A stretch of DNA of 59,479 nucleotides from an uncultured Chlorobiaceae bacterium (lineage in GTDB: Bacteria; Bacteroidota; Chlorobiia; Chlorobiales; Chlorobiaceae): the NCBI GenBank assembly GCA_903915955.1, contig CAIWUU010000121.1:1-59479 (forward strand), written 5' to 3'. The notes under the pieces were generated by a model. That model was not told the origin of the DNA and made no database searches. It saw only the letters and a program-made list of their open reading frames with translations. Positions 31,174-40,724 of the stretch are shown here, one piece after another. The translations under genes were made by a program, and so were the position numbers. The stretch's first letter is position 1, and every line of letters begins with the position of its first letter.

Positions 31174-32445
31174 ATGTACCGAGCAGGAAATACAGGGATC
31201 GTACGATCGCACTACCATTTCACAAAGCTTTTTTATCTCCTGATCCTCTTTCCCCTCCTCAAGCCCCTGTGCAGCAATCGCTCGCAGATCGTCATGAATG
31301 TTCCCGTTATTCTGCGTCGTAGGGATAATGCAGTCAGCCTTTACCACTTTGCCCTCATCATCAGTTTCAATATGGTGATAGAGAATCCCGCGAGGAGCCT
31401 CAACCGCACCGGTTGCAGCACCGGCTTTTGGTGTGTACGCGGTTTTTATCTCCGACAACTCCATGTTGAGCAGAGAGTTGATCAGCTCTTCAGCATCCTC
31501 GATGATATGAACGCACTCCACAAGCTGGGCAATATTGTTCATGAAGGGGTTGTGGCAGATCGGTTGAAGGCCGAAACTTGTGGCCACCTCCCTTGCTCCT
31601 GGGCGCAAGAGGTGAGCGTTATTGTTGAAGCGTGCCAGCGCACCAGCAACCGACGATTCGCGGCTGAGGCGGGTGAATTTCGAGGTTGAAAAATCACGGG
31701 TGTACTCGTTGGTCATCAAGAGGTAATCATTCTCATTCCGTATAACGCCGTCTGTCGAAAGAAGCTGTCCACCGATGGCCGGGTAGGTTGAGCCGTTTGA
31801 GAGTGAGATAAATTCCGTTTCACGGCTGAAATCAGGGATGATGAGCGATTGGAAAAAAGTGCAGGCGGCCTCAAGCGCTGGTTTGCTCTCCTGAATCATT
31901 GTGCGCAGATGGAACAGCCTCTGCTTGTCAGGCGCTTTGCTGATTCCGCCCACCACAAGGCTGACCGGGTGGGTGCAGCGTCCGGTTGTTATGGTGCTGA
32001 TCTCATTGCCAAGCTCCTTGAGCTGAAGCCCTGCCCTGACCAGATCAGGGTGAGACTGCATCAGCGGCAAAACACTGGAGGTGCCGGCAAAATCGGGCGC
32101 GACAAGGAAAAAGAGGTGCAGGGCATGGCTCTGCAAGGTTTCGCCGTGCATTGCCAGCAGCCTTGTCTTCTCTGCCACAACCGGAGGTACAATCACCATG
32201 GCCCGTTCAACCGCCCTGATGCTTGCAAGTGAGTGGCTGATGGAGCAGATGCCGCAGATTCTTGATGTCAGAAAGGGGACTCGTTCAGCGCTCATCCCCT
32301 TGAGCATTACCTCAAAAAAGCGTGGAGTCTCCACAATTGCCCAGCGGGCATCAACAAGCTGACCATCCCTGACCGTGATCTGGATATTGGCATGTCCTTC
32401 CACTCTGGTCAAGTGACGGATATCAAGCGCAAAGTCACGTTTCAT
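31171..32445 (-). CDS. hydA: [NiFe] hydrogenase large (alpha) subunit, group 3b type
   Basis: This 424-residue protein (start at the ATG at 32445, overlapping the small-subunit gene; the frame is open 12 codons further upstream) carries the active site. The Ni ligands are Cys64 and Cys67 (RICGIC) and Cys418 and Cys421 (DPCISC). It ends at SVH: the stop follows directly after the histidine where the maturation protease normally cuts off a C-terminal peptide, so no peptide is left to remove. It is the last gene of hydBGDA, the arrangement of the bidirectional NADP-linked sulfhydrogenase. Maturation genes (hyp) are not in the window. Confidence 0.9.
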   Translation of the reverse strand: MKRDFALDIRHLTRVEGHANIQITVRDGQLVDARWAIVETPRFFEVMLKGMSAERVPFLTSRICGICSISHSLASIRAVERAMVIVPPVVAEKTRLLAMHGETLQSHALHLFFLVAPDFAGTSSVLPLMQSHPDLVRAGLQLKELGNEISTITTGRCTHPVSLVVGGISKAPDKQRLFHLRTMIQESKPALEAACTFFQSLIIPDFSRETEFISLSNGSTYPAIGGQLLSTDGVIRNENDYLLMTNEYTRDFSTSKFTRLSRESSVAGALARFNNNAHLLRPGAREVATSFGLQPICHNPFMNNIAQLVECVHIIEDAEELINSLLNMELSEIKTAYTPKAGAATGAVEAPRGILYHHIETDDEGKVVKADCIIPTTQNNGNIHDDLRAIAAQGLEEGKEDQEIKKLCEMVVRSYDPCISCSVH

Positions 32446-33184
32446 CGGTAGCGACCGGTTCAAAAGCGTTATAGAAAGCAAGTTTTTCCTGCAAGTCGCT
32501 GTGGCTCAGTTTTCTCTCCCTTACCAGCTCAAGAAAGGCGGGCATGTTGAGCTCCTCAGCCGGGCCCCGGCATCCCAGACAGGCGGTTTTCCCCGTCGGG
32601 CAGACCGCATTGCAGCCAGCGCGGGTGATTGGGCCCAGGCAAATTTCGCCAAGGTCGAAGAGGCAGGTGTTGAGCTGCTGCTTGCACTCCACGCAGACTG
32701 GATATTTTGGAAGCGTTACCAGTGAGCTGGTGGCAAGACTCACGATAATCCGTTCCACCTCCTCCTTGGCAACCGGACAGCCGGGAATGGAGAGATCAAC
32801 CTTCACCACGTCGCTGATTTTTTTCACCGGCAGGGTTTCAATGGCCATGTCGCCATAAATCTCCCGGACGGTCTCATCCATACGGAATCTGTTTTTCAGG
32901 CTGTTGATGCCGCCAAAACAGGCGCAGGTGCCAAAAGCCACCAGCACTTTCGCCTGCTCTCGTATCTTCAGCAGCCGTTCCACTTCATCCTGGCGGCTGA
33001 TGCTCCCCTCTATCAACGCGATGTCGTAATCGTCATGCTTTTCCGACAGGATTTCCCTGAAGTTTCTGATGTCGAGCAGCTCAAGAAAGTCGGAGAGTGT
33101 TGACTCCCGATTGGCAAGCTGCAACTGGCACCCTTCGCAGCAGGTGAAGTCGAACGAGGCGATTTTGAGTTTTGCGATATTCAT
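32435..33184 (-). CDS. hydD: [NiFe] hydrogenase small (delta) subunit
   Basis: This 249-residue protein is related to the NuoB/hydrogenase small-subunit family and wires the active site through three [4Fe-4S] clusters. Proximal cluster cysteines lie in CCEGCQ (15-19), FGTCACFGG and IPGCPV. Further ones are in the C-terminal half: [34 protein letters not shown] and ACLGC. No Tat signal is seen, so the enzyme is cytoplasmic. Its 3' end overlaps hydA by 11 nt, which suggests translational coupling. Confidence 0.9.
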   Translation of the reverse strand: MNIAKLKIASFDFTCCEGCQLQLANRESTLSDFLELLDIRNFREILSEKHDDYDIALIEGSISRQDEVERLLKIREQAKVLVAFGTCACFGGINSLKNRFRMDETVREIYGDMAIETLPVKKISDVVKVDLSIPGCPVAKEEVERIIVSLATSSLVTLPKYPVCVECKQQLNTCLFDLGEICLGPITRAGCNAVCPTGKTACLGCRGPAEELNMPAFLELVRERKLSHSDLQEKLAFYNAFEPVATDET

Positions 33185-33187
33185 GGG

Positions 33188-34114
33188 CTAAATCGCCTCC
33201 TTCAAATTCATTACCGACCAGTAATCAAACACTGGACCATCAATACACGTAAACGTTGAGCCAACCATGCAGCGGCAGCACTTGCCCATGCCGCAGTGCA
33301 TACGCCTTTCCAGCGAAACAAACATCCGGTTCATCGGTATGCCAAGTTTGTCGAGATAGCCACAGACAAACTTGAACATGATCGGAGGCCCGCAGACAAT
33401 GGCGTAACTCTTCTTGACATCAACAGAGATATCATTGAAAAGATTGGTGATCATGCCGGTTTTGCCTCTCTTGCCTCTCCATTCTGCATCGCCATGCTCC
33501 ACAATGGTATGCAGCCGGATATGGTTGATCATCTCCCACTCCTCAAACTGCCAGGTGAAAAGCAACTGCGATGGCTCTTTTACGCCGTAGAGCAGATTGA
33601 TGTCAAGAAAGCGGTCGCGATGCTCGTTAATCCAGAAGAGCGGGGCGCGCAGCGGCGCAATGCCGAGTCCGCCAGCAATAAGGAGGATGTTGTGCCCGGC
33701 CATCTCATCCATCGGAAACGACGAGCCGAAAGGGCCACGTATGGCGACATAAGCCCCCTCTTCAACGGTGAAGAGCGCCGAGGTGACATGGCCCGCCTTG
33801 CGGATACAGAGTTCCAAAAACTCATGGTTGGTGCTGGAGCTTGAAATCGAGATTGGCACATCGCCATAGCCGGGTAGTTCAAGCATGAGAAACTGGCCAG
33901 GTTTGAAGCGGAAGATTGCTCGCTCCAGAGGGTCAACAATACGGAGCTGAAAAAGTTTTTCATGCTCTGTGAGGCGCACAATATTGGTGATGCGGCACTT
34001 GAACCCCCTGTCAGTGTTCATCATTTCCGAACGGCGGTTGAAATCCGGCGCAGATGATGCAAAATTCTCGCGGTTTATATCCTGGCGGGGGATGACGAAA
34101 CGCATATCAGGCAT
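33188..34114 (-). CDS. hydG: Hydrogenase gamma subunit, FAD/NAD(P)-binding oxidoreductase
   Basis: This 308-residue protein belongs to the ferredoxin-reductase-like family (as in sulfhydrogenase gamma and PyrK-like proteins). An FAD domain (about 35-130, with [20 protein letters not shown]) is followed by an NAD(P) domain ([16 protein letters not shown], about 143-158) and a C-terminal [2Fe-2S] site ([18 protein letters not shown]). It would pass electrons between NAD(P)H and the iron-sulfur chain. It overlaps the end of hydB by 40 nt. Two in-frame starts are 9 nt apart (34114, 34105), and the first 35 residues precede the recognisable domain. Confidence 0.88.
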   Translation of the reverse strand: MPDMRFVIPRQDINRENFASSAPDFNRRSEMMNTDRGFKCRITNIVRLTEHEKLFQLRIVDPLERAIFRFKPGQFLMLELPGYGDVPISISSSSTNHEFLELCIRKAGHVTSALFTVEEGAYVAIRGPFGSSFPMDEMAGHNILLIAGGLGIAPLRAPLFWINEHRDRFLDINLLYGVKEPSQLLFTWQFEEWEMINHIRLHTIVEHGDAEWRGKRGKTGMITNLFNDISVDVKKSYAIVCGPPIMFKFVCGYLDKLGIPMNRMFVSLERRMHCGMGKCCRCMVGSTFTCIDGPVFDYWSVMNLKEAI

Positions 34115-35154
34115 GACTCCTTCTCCATTCTGAGGTCGTTGATAACATCTTTTGGGTTAATGCCCGACAGGCAGGCTCTTCCGCATCGGTTGCAACCGAC
34201 GCAGATCTGCTGGTTGCCATTTTCGGCAAATCCCCGGTGCTGATGGTAATAGCGGTACTTCAACCGGTCGCCGTTTTTCGGACGAAAATTGTGACCGCCC
34301 GCTACCACTGCAAAATCGACAAGGTTGCAGGAGTAGAGGCTTTTTTCTCGTCTCGCCCCCTTCCGATTGGTTTCACACGACTCTGTGAGCGAGTAGCAGT
34401 AACAGGATGGGCAGACCATAGCGCAGGTGCCGCAGTTGAGGCACTTCTGCCCCCATTTTTCCCAGACAGGAGAGTCAAACTCTATATCGAGAATGCTTGG
34501 AAGGGCAGTAACATCAATCTCGGTTTGAAAACTGTTCTGGATGAGCTTGCGTCGCTCAACAAGCAGGCAGTTATCATCATGGCTTGGATCACGGATTTCG
34601 AACTCTTTCAGAAAGTTGAAGGCCTTCGATGAGTTGATGGAGAGATAATAGTTATCACCAATATCAGAACAGAAGAGGTTAAAGCCGATGGTGACCGTGT
34701 GATGGTTCATCGATTTGCAGAAGCAGTCGGGCAATGGCAGATGATCCATGCCGATCACAAAGGTGTTTTTGCGCTTGGCCAGGTAGTAGGGCGAGGGAAA
34801 ATGGCTGTTGAGCAGTACATCGTCCAGAATATTGAGTGCGCTGATATCGCAAGGCCTCAAGCCGACAAGTACCACAGGGTCAGCCTCGTAGTTTATCTGC
34901 TGTTCCCAATCATCACCATGAAAGGAAAAGCGGGAGAGCTCCTCACGGAAAGGAAGAAAGAGATGCTTGGCCGATGATGTGGTTGCCGTATAGTCGAAGG
35001 CAATCTCCTCAACAGACTGCACAGGTTTAAACTGGTACACGGGATTCCCCTGACTATCGGTATCAACCTGTCGCGGCCCTAAAGAGTTGTTACTCTTCAC
35101 CAGGGCATCAACAAACCTCCTGAACTCACCTTTGGAAATGACTTTGTAGATCAT
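34075..35154 (-). CDS. hydB: Hydrogenase beta subunit, 4Fe-4S electron-transfer protein
   Basis: This 359-residue protein matches the sulfhydrogenase beta/anaerobic sulfite reductase A-like family. Two ferredoxin-type [4Fe-4S] motifs are visible in the C-terminal third: [14 protein letters not shown] (about 232-245) and [14 protein letters not shown] (about 315-328). The N-terminal part contains [19 protein letters not shown], a family segment. First gene of the hydBGDA operon on the minus strand, next to a 127-bp gap facing the U32 peptidase terminator. Confidence 0.88.
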   Translation of the reverse strand: MIYKVISKGEFRRFVDALVKSNNSLGPRQVDTDSQGNPVYQFKPVQSVEEIAFDYTATTSSAKHLFLPFREELSRFSFHGDDWEQQINYEADPVVLVGLRPCDISALNILDDVLLNSHFPSPYYLAKRKNTFVIGMDHLPLPDCFCKSMNHHTVTIGFNLFCSDIGDNYYLSINSSKAFNFLKEFEIRDPSHDDNCLLVERRKLIQNSFQTEIDVTALPSILDIEFDSPVWEKWGQKCLNCGTCAMVCPSCYCYSLTESCETNRKGARREKSLYSCNLVDFAVVAGGHNFRPKNGDRLKYRYYHQHRGFAENGNQQICVGCNRCGRACLSGINPKDVINDLRMEKESCLICVSSSPARI

Positions 35155-35222
35155 TGCTCATGTTCCCGTTTTCAGGCATTGCGGTCAAAAGCAGTAACAT
35201 AACAGACCCTACTGCCAAGGTA

Positions 35223-35282
35223 CAAAAAAGCCTGCTGCAATAAAATTCATAACGATCTTCTGCACGACTGAAACAGCAGGCT
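35223..35282 (-). terminator. Rho-independent terminator of the U32 peptidase gene
   Basis: Read on the minus strand, AGCCTGCTG (35282-35274) pairs with CAGCAGGCT (35237-35229) over 9 bp, and the second arm is followed by six T residues (35228-35223). The first arm starts at the last base of the U32 stop codon. The loop is long (36 nt). Confidence 0.55.
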
Positions 35283-36571
35283 CATCTTCTCTTTTCAAGC
35301 AGATACACTTTGTCGTTTTTTCTCACTGTTGCACATTTGATGGTAACATTGTCGCCCTTTAAAGCATCGGTGTCAGGCAGGTCATTGGTGTAAAATCTCT
35401 CTGCAATCACCGTGACCACACCAGTTTTAGGCCCAAGAATGGAGAGCTTTTCACCTCGTTTAAGGCCACGGGCATAGATGAGCAGCTCGGCCACTTCCGC
35501 TTTTGGATAGTACTTTTTTATCTCACCGATATAGGTTTTTTTCTCCTGGGCCAGTGAGCCATACTCCCTTGTCCATGCGTCCAGAGGTTTTCCGAAATAA
35601 AACCCCGTAGAGAAGCCACGGTTATAGACCTGGGCCAGATCATGTTTGAGCGCTATGGTCAGTTTGCTGTACCTGCTTCTGAACTCCTCGTCGGAACGAT
35701 GGCGGGTGCAGAGGTCAAGCGCGCTGCGGTAGGCGGAGGTTGTTGCCTGAACATACTCAGGGCTGCGGCTCCTTCCCTCAATTTTGAAACCGCTGATTCC
35801 TGCATCGATGAGCACATCAAGAAACTCAATGGCGCAAAGATCTTTCGGGCTCATCACATAATCAGTGCCGAGTTCCAGCTCTTCGTTTTCCTCCAGATCA
35901 GTAATAATATACTGCCTGCGGCAAGGTTGCACACACTGGCCCCGATTAGCCGAGCGGCCAAAAAGCTCCTGCGACATAAAGCAGCGCCCCGACACGGCAA
36001 CACACATTGCGCCATGAACAAAGCACTCAATGCGCACATCCAGCTTGTCGCTTTTTATCTTGCCGGTGATATGGCGAACCTGCTCAAGGGTCAGTTCCCG
36101 AGCCAGCACGATCATCGTTGCACCAAGAGTGGCATAGAACTTAACTGCATTGTAGTTGCTGACTGATGCCTGTGTCGAAATATGAAAGGGTAGAGCTGCA
36201 CTCTTACATGCTTCAATAACCGCCATGTCCGAACAGATCACGGCATCAATACCTGCGGCTTTGGCTGCCGAAATGCTCTGCATCATCTTTTTCAGCTCAC
36301 CATCATAGACAATGGTATTGAGCGCCAGATAGGCTTTGGCGTTGTATGAAGCGCAGAGGGCTTTTACGGCAGAGAACTCTGCTGAGGTGAAATTGCCACT
36401 TCCGGCACGCATGTTGTACCCCTCGGCCCCAAAGTAAACAGCATCTGCACCAGCCTTAAGGGCAGTAATCAAGCAGGTCATATCGCCAGCAGGGGCGATA
36501 AGTTCAACGGGTGGTACTGTTATGGAGTTATTCCCGGGAGTTGAGAGTAACTCGGCATTGGTCAAGGGCAT
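35282..36571 (-). CDS. Peptidase U32 family protein
   Basis: The U32 family includes collagenase-like peptidases and tRNA/ubiquinone hydroxylation proteins (TrhP/RlhA/UbiU-like). Family marks are [27 protein letters not shown], then [36 protein letters not shown] (about 195-230), whose cysteines match the Fe-S ligands of several U32 members, and [13 protein letters not shown]. The frame is open upstream to 36694, but beyond 36663 it runs into the group II intron. I give the conservative ATG at 36571. Splicing of the intron would instead create an ATG at the junction (see the intron entry), adding about 31 residues. Function is not settled. Confidence 0.85.
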   Translation of the reverse strand: MPLTNAELLSTPGNNSITVPPVELIAPAGDMTCLITALKAGADAVYFGAEGYNMRAGSGNFTSAEFSAVKALCASYNAKAYLALNTIVYDGELKKMMQSISAAKAAGIDAVICSDMAVIEACKSAALPFHISTQASVSNYNAVKFYATLGATMIVLARELTLEQVRHITGKIKSDKLDVRIECFVHGAMCVAVSGRCFMSQELFGRSANRGQCVQPCRRQYIITDLEENEELELGTDYVMSPKDLCAIEFLDVLIDAGISGFKIEGRSRSPEYVQATTSAYRSALDLCTRHRSDEEFRSRYSKLTIALKHDLAQVYNRGFSTGFYFGKPLDAWTREYGSLAQEKKTYIGEIKKYYPKAEVAELLIYARGLKRGEKLSILGPKTGVVTVIAERFYTNDLPDTDALKGDNVTIKCATVRKNDKVYLLEKRR

Positions 36572-36663
36572 TGGTACTGTTGTTTTGTCTGGAGGTGTAC
36601 TGGCATTTAAGCTTCTAATGTACTCAAGAGGGAAGAGAATTCCTGTCGGTAGTGTCCAGTTCA

Positions 36664-37462
36664 ATCGGGTAACAGCGGCGCATTGCTGCGCCACCGTCCC
36701 CTAAGAACCCGGCGTACAACTTTCGCCGTACCGGGCTCAAGCCTCGCAAAGGCACATTGCTGTACCCGGTAAAGATGCACAATACTCCTTACCTCTACAT
36801 TATGACTGCAGCCTGCTCGATCATAATGATCTTGATGGTGCACATACGGAAAAATCCGTATTCATTTGCTTTCCACCATTATGCAGGTTCTCCAATGTTC
36901 ATGTAGCGCGAGACCCCGAGGAAGTCTGCCCACTTTCGCGTAGGGTAATGTTGCAACCCCTATCCGTCCGATTACAGGACGGCATTCGCTTTCTCCCCGA
37001 TCTTGTGCCCACACTTCCATGGTCGTCCCTTACGGTTCGATTGCCCGACATAACCGGGCGGAGGTATGGGGTTTCCGTGTTCTGCGTAACGAATATGCGA
37101 ATGAGTTAGGCTCTGTCTTTTCACCGGCGGGGTTTATTGTCAGTGTAAGTCCAAATTCAAGGGAACTCACCTACCCGCTTACCTTTTGGTTCGAGCCTAT
37201 CAGTAACTTTGGCTCGTTCCTGTTAACGATGTTTATCAACAGTTCACATGCGTTAGCCAATATCATTCTAACCGTCGCCCCTCTCCGCCTGTTACTGGCA
37301 GATTCAACCTCCCCTCACGGATCGGCCTACAGTTTCCTGCGGGTACTTTTCCGACAGCTTCACACAAGGCAATTACTTATCTTGCATGTATCGGCCGGTT
37401 CCGCTGACTGAACAGCGGGTACGCTCTACCGGACAATTCCAATACGCGACTTCACGTCGCAC
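36664..37462 (-). ncRNA. Group II intron without an internal ORF (about 799 nt)
   Basis: Read on the minus strand, the element starts GTGCGACGTGAAGTCGC at 37462 and ends CCCGAT at 36664. Domain V is exactly 34 nt (36738-36705): GAGCCCGG…GAAA tetraloop…CCGGGTTC with the AGC triad. Domain VI follows, with a GGCGCA-GCAA-TGCGCC hairpin and an unpaired A seven bases from the 3' end (36670). The six exon bases before the intron (AATTCA, 37468-37463) are perfectly complementary to TGAATT in the intron (37159-37154; intron positions 304-309), as expected for IBS1-EBS1. A weaker EBS2 candidate is CAGG at 37222-37219. No reverse transcriptase/maturase frame exists, so mobility or splicing would need a protein from elsewhere. 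Confidence 0.88.
36705..36738 (-). other. Group II intron domain V (catalytic hairpin)
   Basis: This 34-nt segment on the minus strand begins GAGCCCGGTACGGC, has a GAAA loop, and ends GTTGTACGCCGGGTTC. The length, the AGC triad opposite GTT, the two-base bulge region and the tetraloop match the invariant domain V of group II introns. It is the strongest single evidence for the intron. Confidence 0.9.
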
Positions 37463-37583
37463 TGAATTATTCAGGTCATCCATTCCGTGATTTCTCAAGC
37501 CATATCCACTCGCTGTTGTAAAGACGTGGGTGAAACCGTAGATTAGGGCAAAAAGATTGTTCGGTGAACAGGTAACTTTTGTA

Positions 37584-39482
37584 ATGAAATTATTTTTAAG
37601 GCTGGTTCGCTACCTCCTTCCTTCAAAAGGGAAGATTGTGCTTGTTGTTGTTGTCAGCGTCATCTCCTCTCTTCTTGGAGTTGTCTCGATCTATTCGATG
37701 CTTCCTCTTCTTAATGCTGTTTTTAATGCTGACAAGACTATTGAGGCACCACTCAATCCTGGATCTGCTGCTTTGGCTAAAAAGAGTCTCGAGAGTAACA
37801 GCAAGACAGGTTTGTTTGGTTTTAAGGGGCTGGATACCGAAAAGCTGAAGGCTTCTGTAACGGAAAGTTTTGAGGGTGTCTTTCATGCAGAAACCAAAGA
37901 GCAGACACTGCTGAATATCTGTCTTTTTCTCATTGTTTCATTTGCGGTTAAGAACTTTTTTGTCTATCTGAACGGCCAGCTCATTTTCAGAATACAGACT
38001 AAGACTGCTAAAAAGCTTCGAGATGATGTGTTCAGCAATATTATTGAGATGCACCTCGATTATTTTAACAAGAATCGTGTTGGCAATTTGATGAATCTGG
38101 TGTATCACGATGTTCAGGCGGTTAACAATACGGTTAGCTCAACGTTCGTGAACTTTTTGCAAAACCCTTTTTCGATATTTGTCTACGTCAGCGTTCTTTT
38201 TGTATTGAGTTGGAAGCTGACGCTCTTTGCTTCGTTCACGTCGCTCATCATTTTTTTTATCATCCGCACTATCGGAAAGAGAGTGAAAGGTCTTGCTGCC
38301 ACTTTTCGCAGTAACATGGGAGATATGAATTCTGTGCTGCAGGAGAAATTCAGCGGAATCAAGGTTATCAAATCGAGTGCTTTTGAAAATGTTGAGTTGC
38401 AACGGTTTCAGGAATTTACGCGCGGATTTCGGACGCTTGATATTAAAATAGCTCAGTTACGAAATGTGATCGGGCCGCTCAATGAGACGTTGTTGGTTGC
38501 TGCTATTGCGCTGGTGCTCTGGTTTGGTGGATTGCAGGTTTTTTCTGGTGTGATGACCTCTTCCGAACTGATGCTCTTTGCCTTTACTCTCTACTCCACG
38601 ATGGGACCTATTAAAATGTTTGGCGATGTCAATACCCAGATGGCTTTAGGGATGATCTCTGCAGAACGTTTGTTTGAGCTTCTCGATACTGCTCCTGATA
38701 TCAAAAATGGAACACGTGCTATTAATGGTTTTTCGCATGACATCAAGTTTGAAGATGTCTGTTTCAAATACAGTAAGGATGCTGATGCTCAGAATGTGCT
38801 CGATCATGTCTCATTCGAGATCAAGAAGGGGGAGATGGTTGCGCTGGTAGGTCAGTCTGGTTCTGGTAAGTCCACGACGGTCGATTTGCTGCTCCGTTTC
38901 TACGATGTCGATTCAGGTAGAATCACCATAGACGGGATTGATATTCGTGAGTTTGACTTCAAGCAGTTGCGCCGCATGATCGGTGTGGTGAGTCAGGAGG
39001 TAATTCTGTTTAACGATACGGTCAAGGCCAATATTGCTTACGGTACTCATGAAGATATTGGTCATGAGCGCGTGATTACAGCGGCGAAAATGGCAAATGC
39101 GCATCAGTTCATCGAAGAGAAGCCGGAGCAGTATGAGACCTTGATTGGCGATCGGGGAGTGCAGCTCTCTGGCGGACAGCGTCAGCGGTTGGCTATTGCT
39201 CGTGCCATGGTGAAAAATCCTGAACTATTGATTTTTGATGAGGCGACCAGCGCACTTGATAATGAATCAGAAAAGGTGGTGCAGCAGGCCATTGATCATG
39301 CTTTAGAAAACCGTACTGCGCTTGTGGTAGCGCATCGTTTATCGACGGTCAGGAATGCTGATCGGATTATTGTCATGGATCGCGGGCAGGTGGCCGAGTC
39401 GGGCAATCATGATGAGCTGCTCAAGATTGGTGGGTTATACAAGCATCTGTATGATATCCAGTTTGTGGGGAAAGTTTTATGA
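37584..39482 (+). CDS. msbA: MsbA-type lipid/oligosaccharide ABC exporter (fused permease-ATPase)
   Basis: This 632-residue half-transporter has a six-helix transmembrane domain (about 1-340) and an ATPase domain: Walker A GQSGSGKST (about 423-431), signature LSGGQRQR (about 528), Walker B LLIFDEATSALD, and H-loop VVAHRLST. Homology fits lipid A/core flippases of the inner membrane. The frame is open from 37557, but MKLFLRLVRYLLP at 37584 is the natural start. It is divergent from the intron/U32 unit and heads the glycosyltransferase island, so a role in exporting a lipid-linked glycan is reasonable. Confidence 0.88.
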   Translation: MKLFLRLVRYLLPSKGKIVLVVVVSVISSLLGVVSIYSMLPLLNAVFNADKTIEAPLNPGSAALAKKSLESNSKTGLFGFKGLDTEKLKASVTESFEGVFHAETKEQTLLNICLFLIVSFAVKNFFVYLNGQLIFRIQTKTAKKLRDDVFSNIIEMHLDYFNKNRVGNLMNLVYHDVQAVNNTVSSTFVNFLQNPFSIFVYVSVLFVLSWKLTLFASFTSLIIFFIIRTIGKRVKGLAATFRSNMGDMNSVLQEKFSGIKVIKSSAFENVELQRFQEFTRGFRTLDIKIAQLRNVIGPLNETLLVAAIALVLWFGGLQVFSGVMTSSELMLFAFTLYSTMGPIKMFGDVNTQMALGMISAERLFELLDTAPDIKNGTRAINGFSHDIKFEDVCFKYSKDADAQNVLDHVSFEIKKGEMVALVGQSGSGKSTTVDLLLRFYDVDSGRITIDGIDIREFDFKQLRRMIGVVSQEVILFNDTVKANIAYGTHEDIGHERVITAAKMANAHQFIEEKPEQYETLIGDRGVQLSGGQRQRLAIARAMVKNPELLIFDEATSALDNESEKVVQQAIDHALENRTALVVAHRLSTVRNADRIIVMDRGQVAESGNHDELLKIGGLYKHLYDIQFVGKVL

Positions 39483-39825
39483 GTTAAAAAAATTATTAAA
39501 AATATATATGTCCCTTTTTTACAATTCAAGCAACCAAATTACTATTTGAAAATAAATTTTTATTTGATCAATATTAGCATTAATTTTATGATTTTCTTGT
39601 TAAAAAAAGTTAGACAAAAAAATATTATTGGTACCGTAGAGTTTAAAGAATTTTGAGAGTTAATGAATCAGGTCGATGAGTTTGATATAAATACTCATTT
39701 TTATCATTATCATTAGTAAAGGTAATTTAGTAACAAATAATTTAAATAAAATTATTTCTGTAATTATCGGTAAAAAGCATTTGTATGCTAATGAGTTTTT
39801 TGTCATTTTGGAAATTTTTTAATTA
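39483..39825 (+). other. AT-rich intergenic region (343 bp)
   Basis: This gap between msbA and the first FkbM gene is strikingly AT-rich compared with the DNA to the left. I see no convincing gene, RNA or terminator in it. A short repeat (ATCATTATCATTA) and several TATAAT-like hexamers are present but cannot be ranked. It marks the left edge of the AT-rich island. Confidence 0.5.
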
Positions 39826-40698
39826 ATGAAACTGTCAAAAAAGATCATGATTAAAGCGTTATTAACTGGATATAAAAATTATTCAAGGACTATAGAAATG
39901 GAGGAATCAAATTCTTTGCGGCAATCTGTATATGTTGGCGCACATCGGGCTTTAACCAAGACGATATATGGACATAAAATGTATGTAGATACTAGAGATT
40001 TAAGTTTATCGCCACATATTTTGATTGATGGGTATTGGGAAAAATGGATCACCAATGTTTTTTTGGAACATGTGAAGCAAGGGATGAATATTGTTGATAT
40101 AGGGGCTAATATTGGATATTATTCTTTGATAGGAGCACAAAAAATTGGTAATAAGGGGCACCTTATTTGTTTTGAAGCTAATCCAGAATTAGCAGAGATA
40201 CTTTTTAATAATCTTCAAATTAACGGCTATTCATCATATTCTATTGTGGAATCTAAGGCCGTCTACTCTGAAAATACTTTAATTGACTTTAATATTTGTA
40301 AAAAGAACTTAGGTTCTTCAAGTTTATGGATAAATGATGAAATTTTAGCACCATTTAACGATACTACTCAGAAAATAACGGTTGAAGCGGTTACTCTTGA
40401 TACATATTTCGATAAGATATCTCAAGTTAATTTTCTTAAAATAGATGCTGAAGGTGCAGAGCCATTCATTTTAAAAGGTGCTAAAAACATCATAGCTAAT
40501 AATCCAGATATTATAATATTGATGGAGTTTTCGCCACTTATTATAAGAAATGCTTATTCATCCATTGAGGACTTTTATCGTGAATTAAAAGAATATGGTT
40601 TCAAGATTAAAAGAATAAATACGGATTCCTCATTACAAGAATTATCATTAAGTGAGGCATTAAATACAGCGCATTGTGATGTCTTGCTTAAGAGATAA
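39826..40698 (+). CDS. FkbM family methyltransferase
   Basis: This 290-residue protein has the FkbM SAM-methyltransferase core: MNIVDIGANIGYYSLIGAQKIG (motif I, about 89-110), LICFEANPELAEIL, and NFLKIDAEGAEPFILKGA (about 205-222). FkbM-family enzymes O-methylate sugars or other hydroxyls in secondary metabolites and surface glycans. Codon use is AT-rich like the following genes and unlike msbA. It probably methylates a sugar of the glycan built by the adjacent glycosyltransferases (inference). Confidence 0.85.
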   Translation: MKLSKKIMIKALLTGYKNYSRTIEMEESNSLRQSVYVGAHRALTKTIYGHKMYVDTRDLSLSPHILIDGYWEKWITNVFLEHVKQGMNIVDIGANIGYYSLIGAQKIGNKGHLICFEANPELAEILFNNLQINGYSSYSIVESKAVYSENTLIDFNICKKNLGSSSLWINDEILAPFNDTTQKITVEAVTLDTYFDKISQVNFLKIDAEGAEPFILKGAKNIIANNPDIIILMEFSPLIIRNAYSSIEDFYRELKEYGFKIKRINTDSSLQELSLSEALNTAHCDVLLKR

Positions 40699-40724
40699 GT
40701 TTTTAAATCTTTTCTTTAGGAATT

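Noticed and set aside
33296-33844. A 182-codon plus-strand open frame.
   Set aside because: Antisense shadow of hydG.
36664-36694. Extension of the U32 gene frame up to a GTG at 36694.
   Set aside because: This part is domain VI of the intron (including the GGCGCA-GCAA-TGCGCC hairpin), not coding sequence.
37019-37411. A 130-codon plus-strand open frame in the msbA-U32 gap.
   Set aside because: It lies antisense inside the structured group II intron, has no family resemblance, and its length is a side effect of the intron's base composition.
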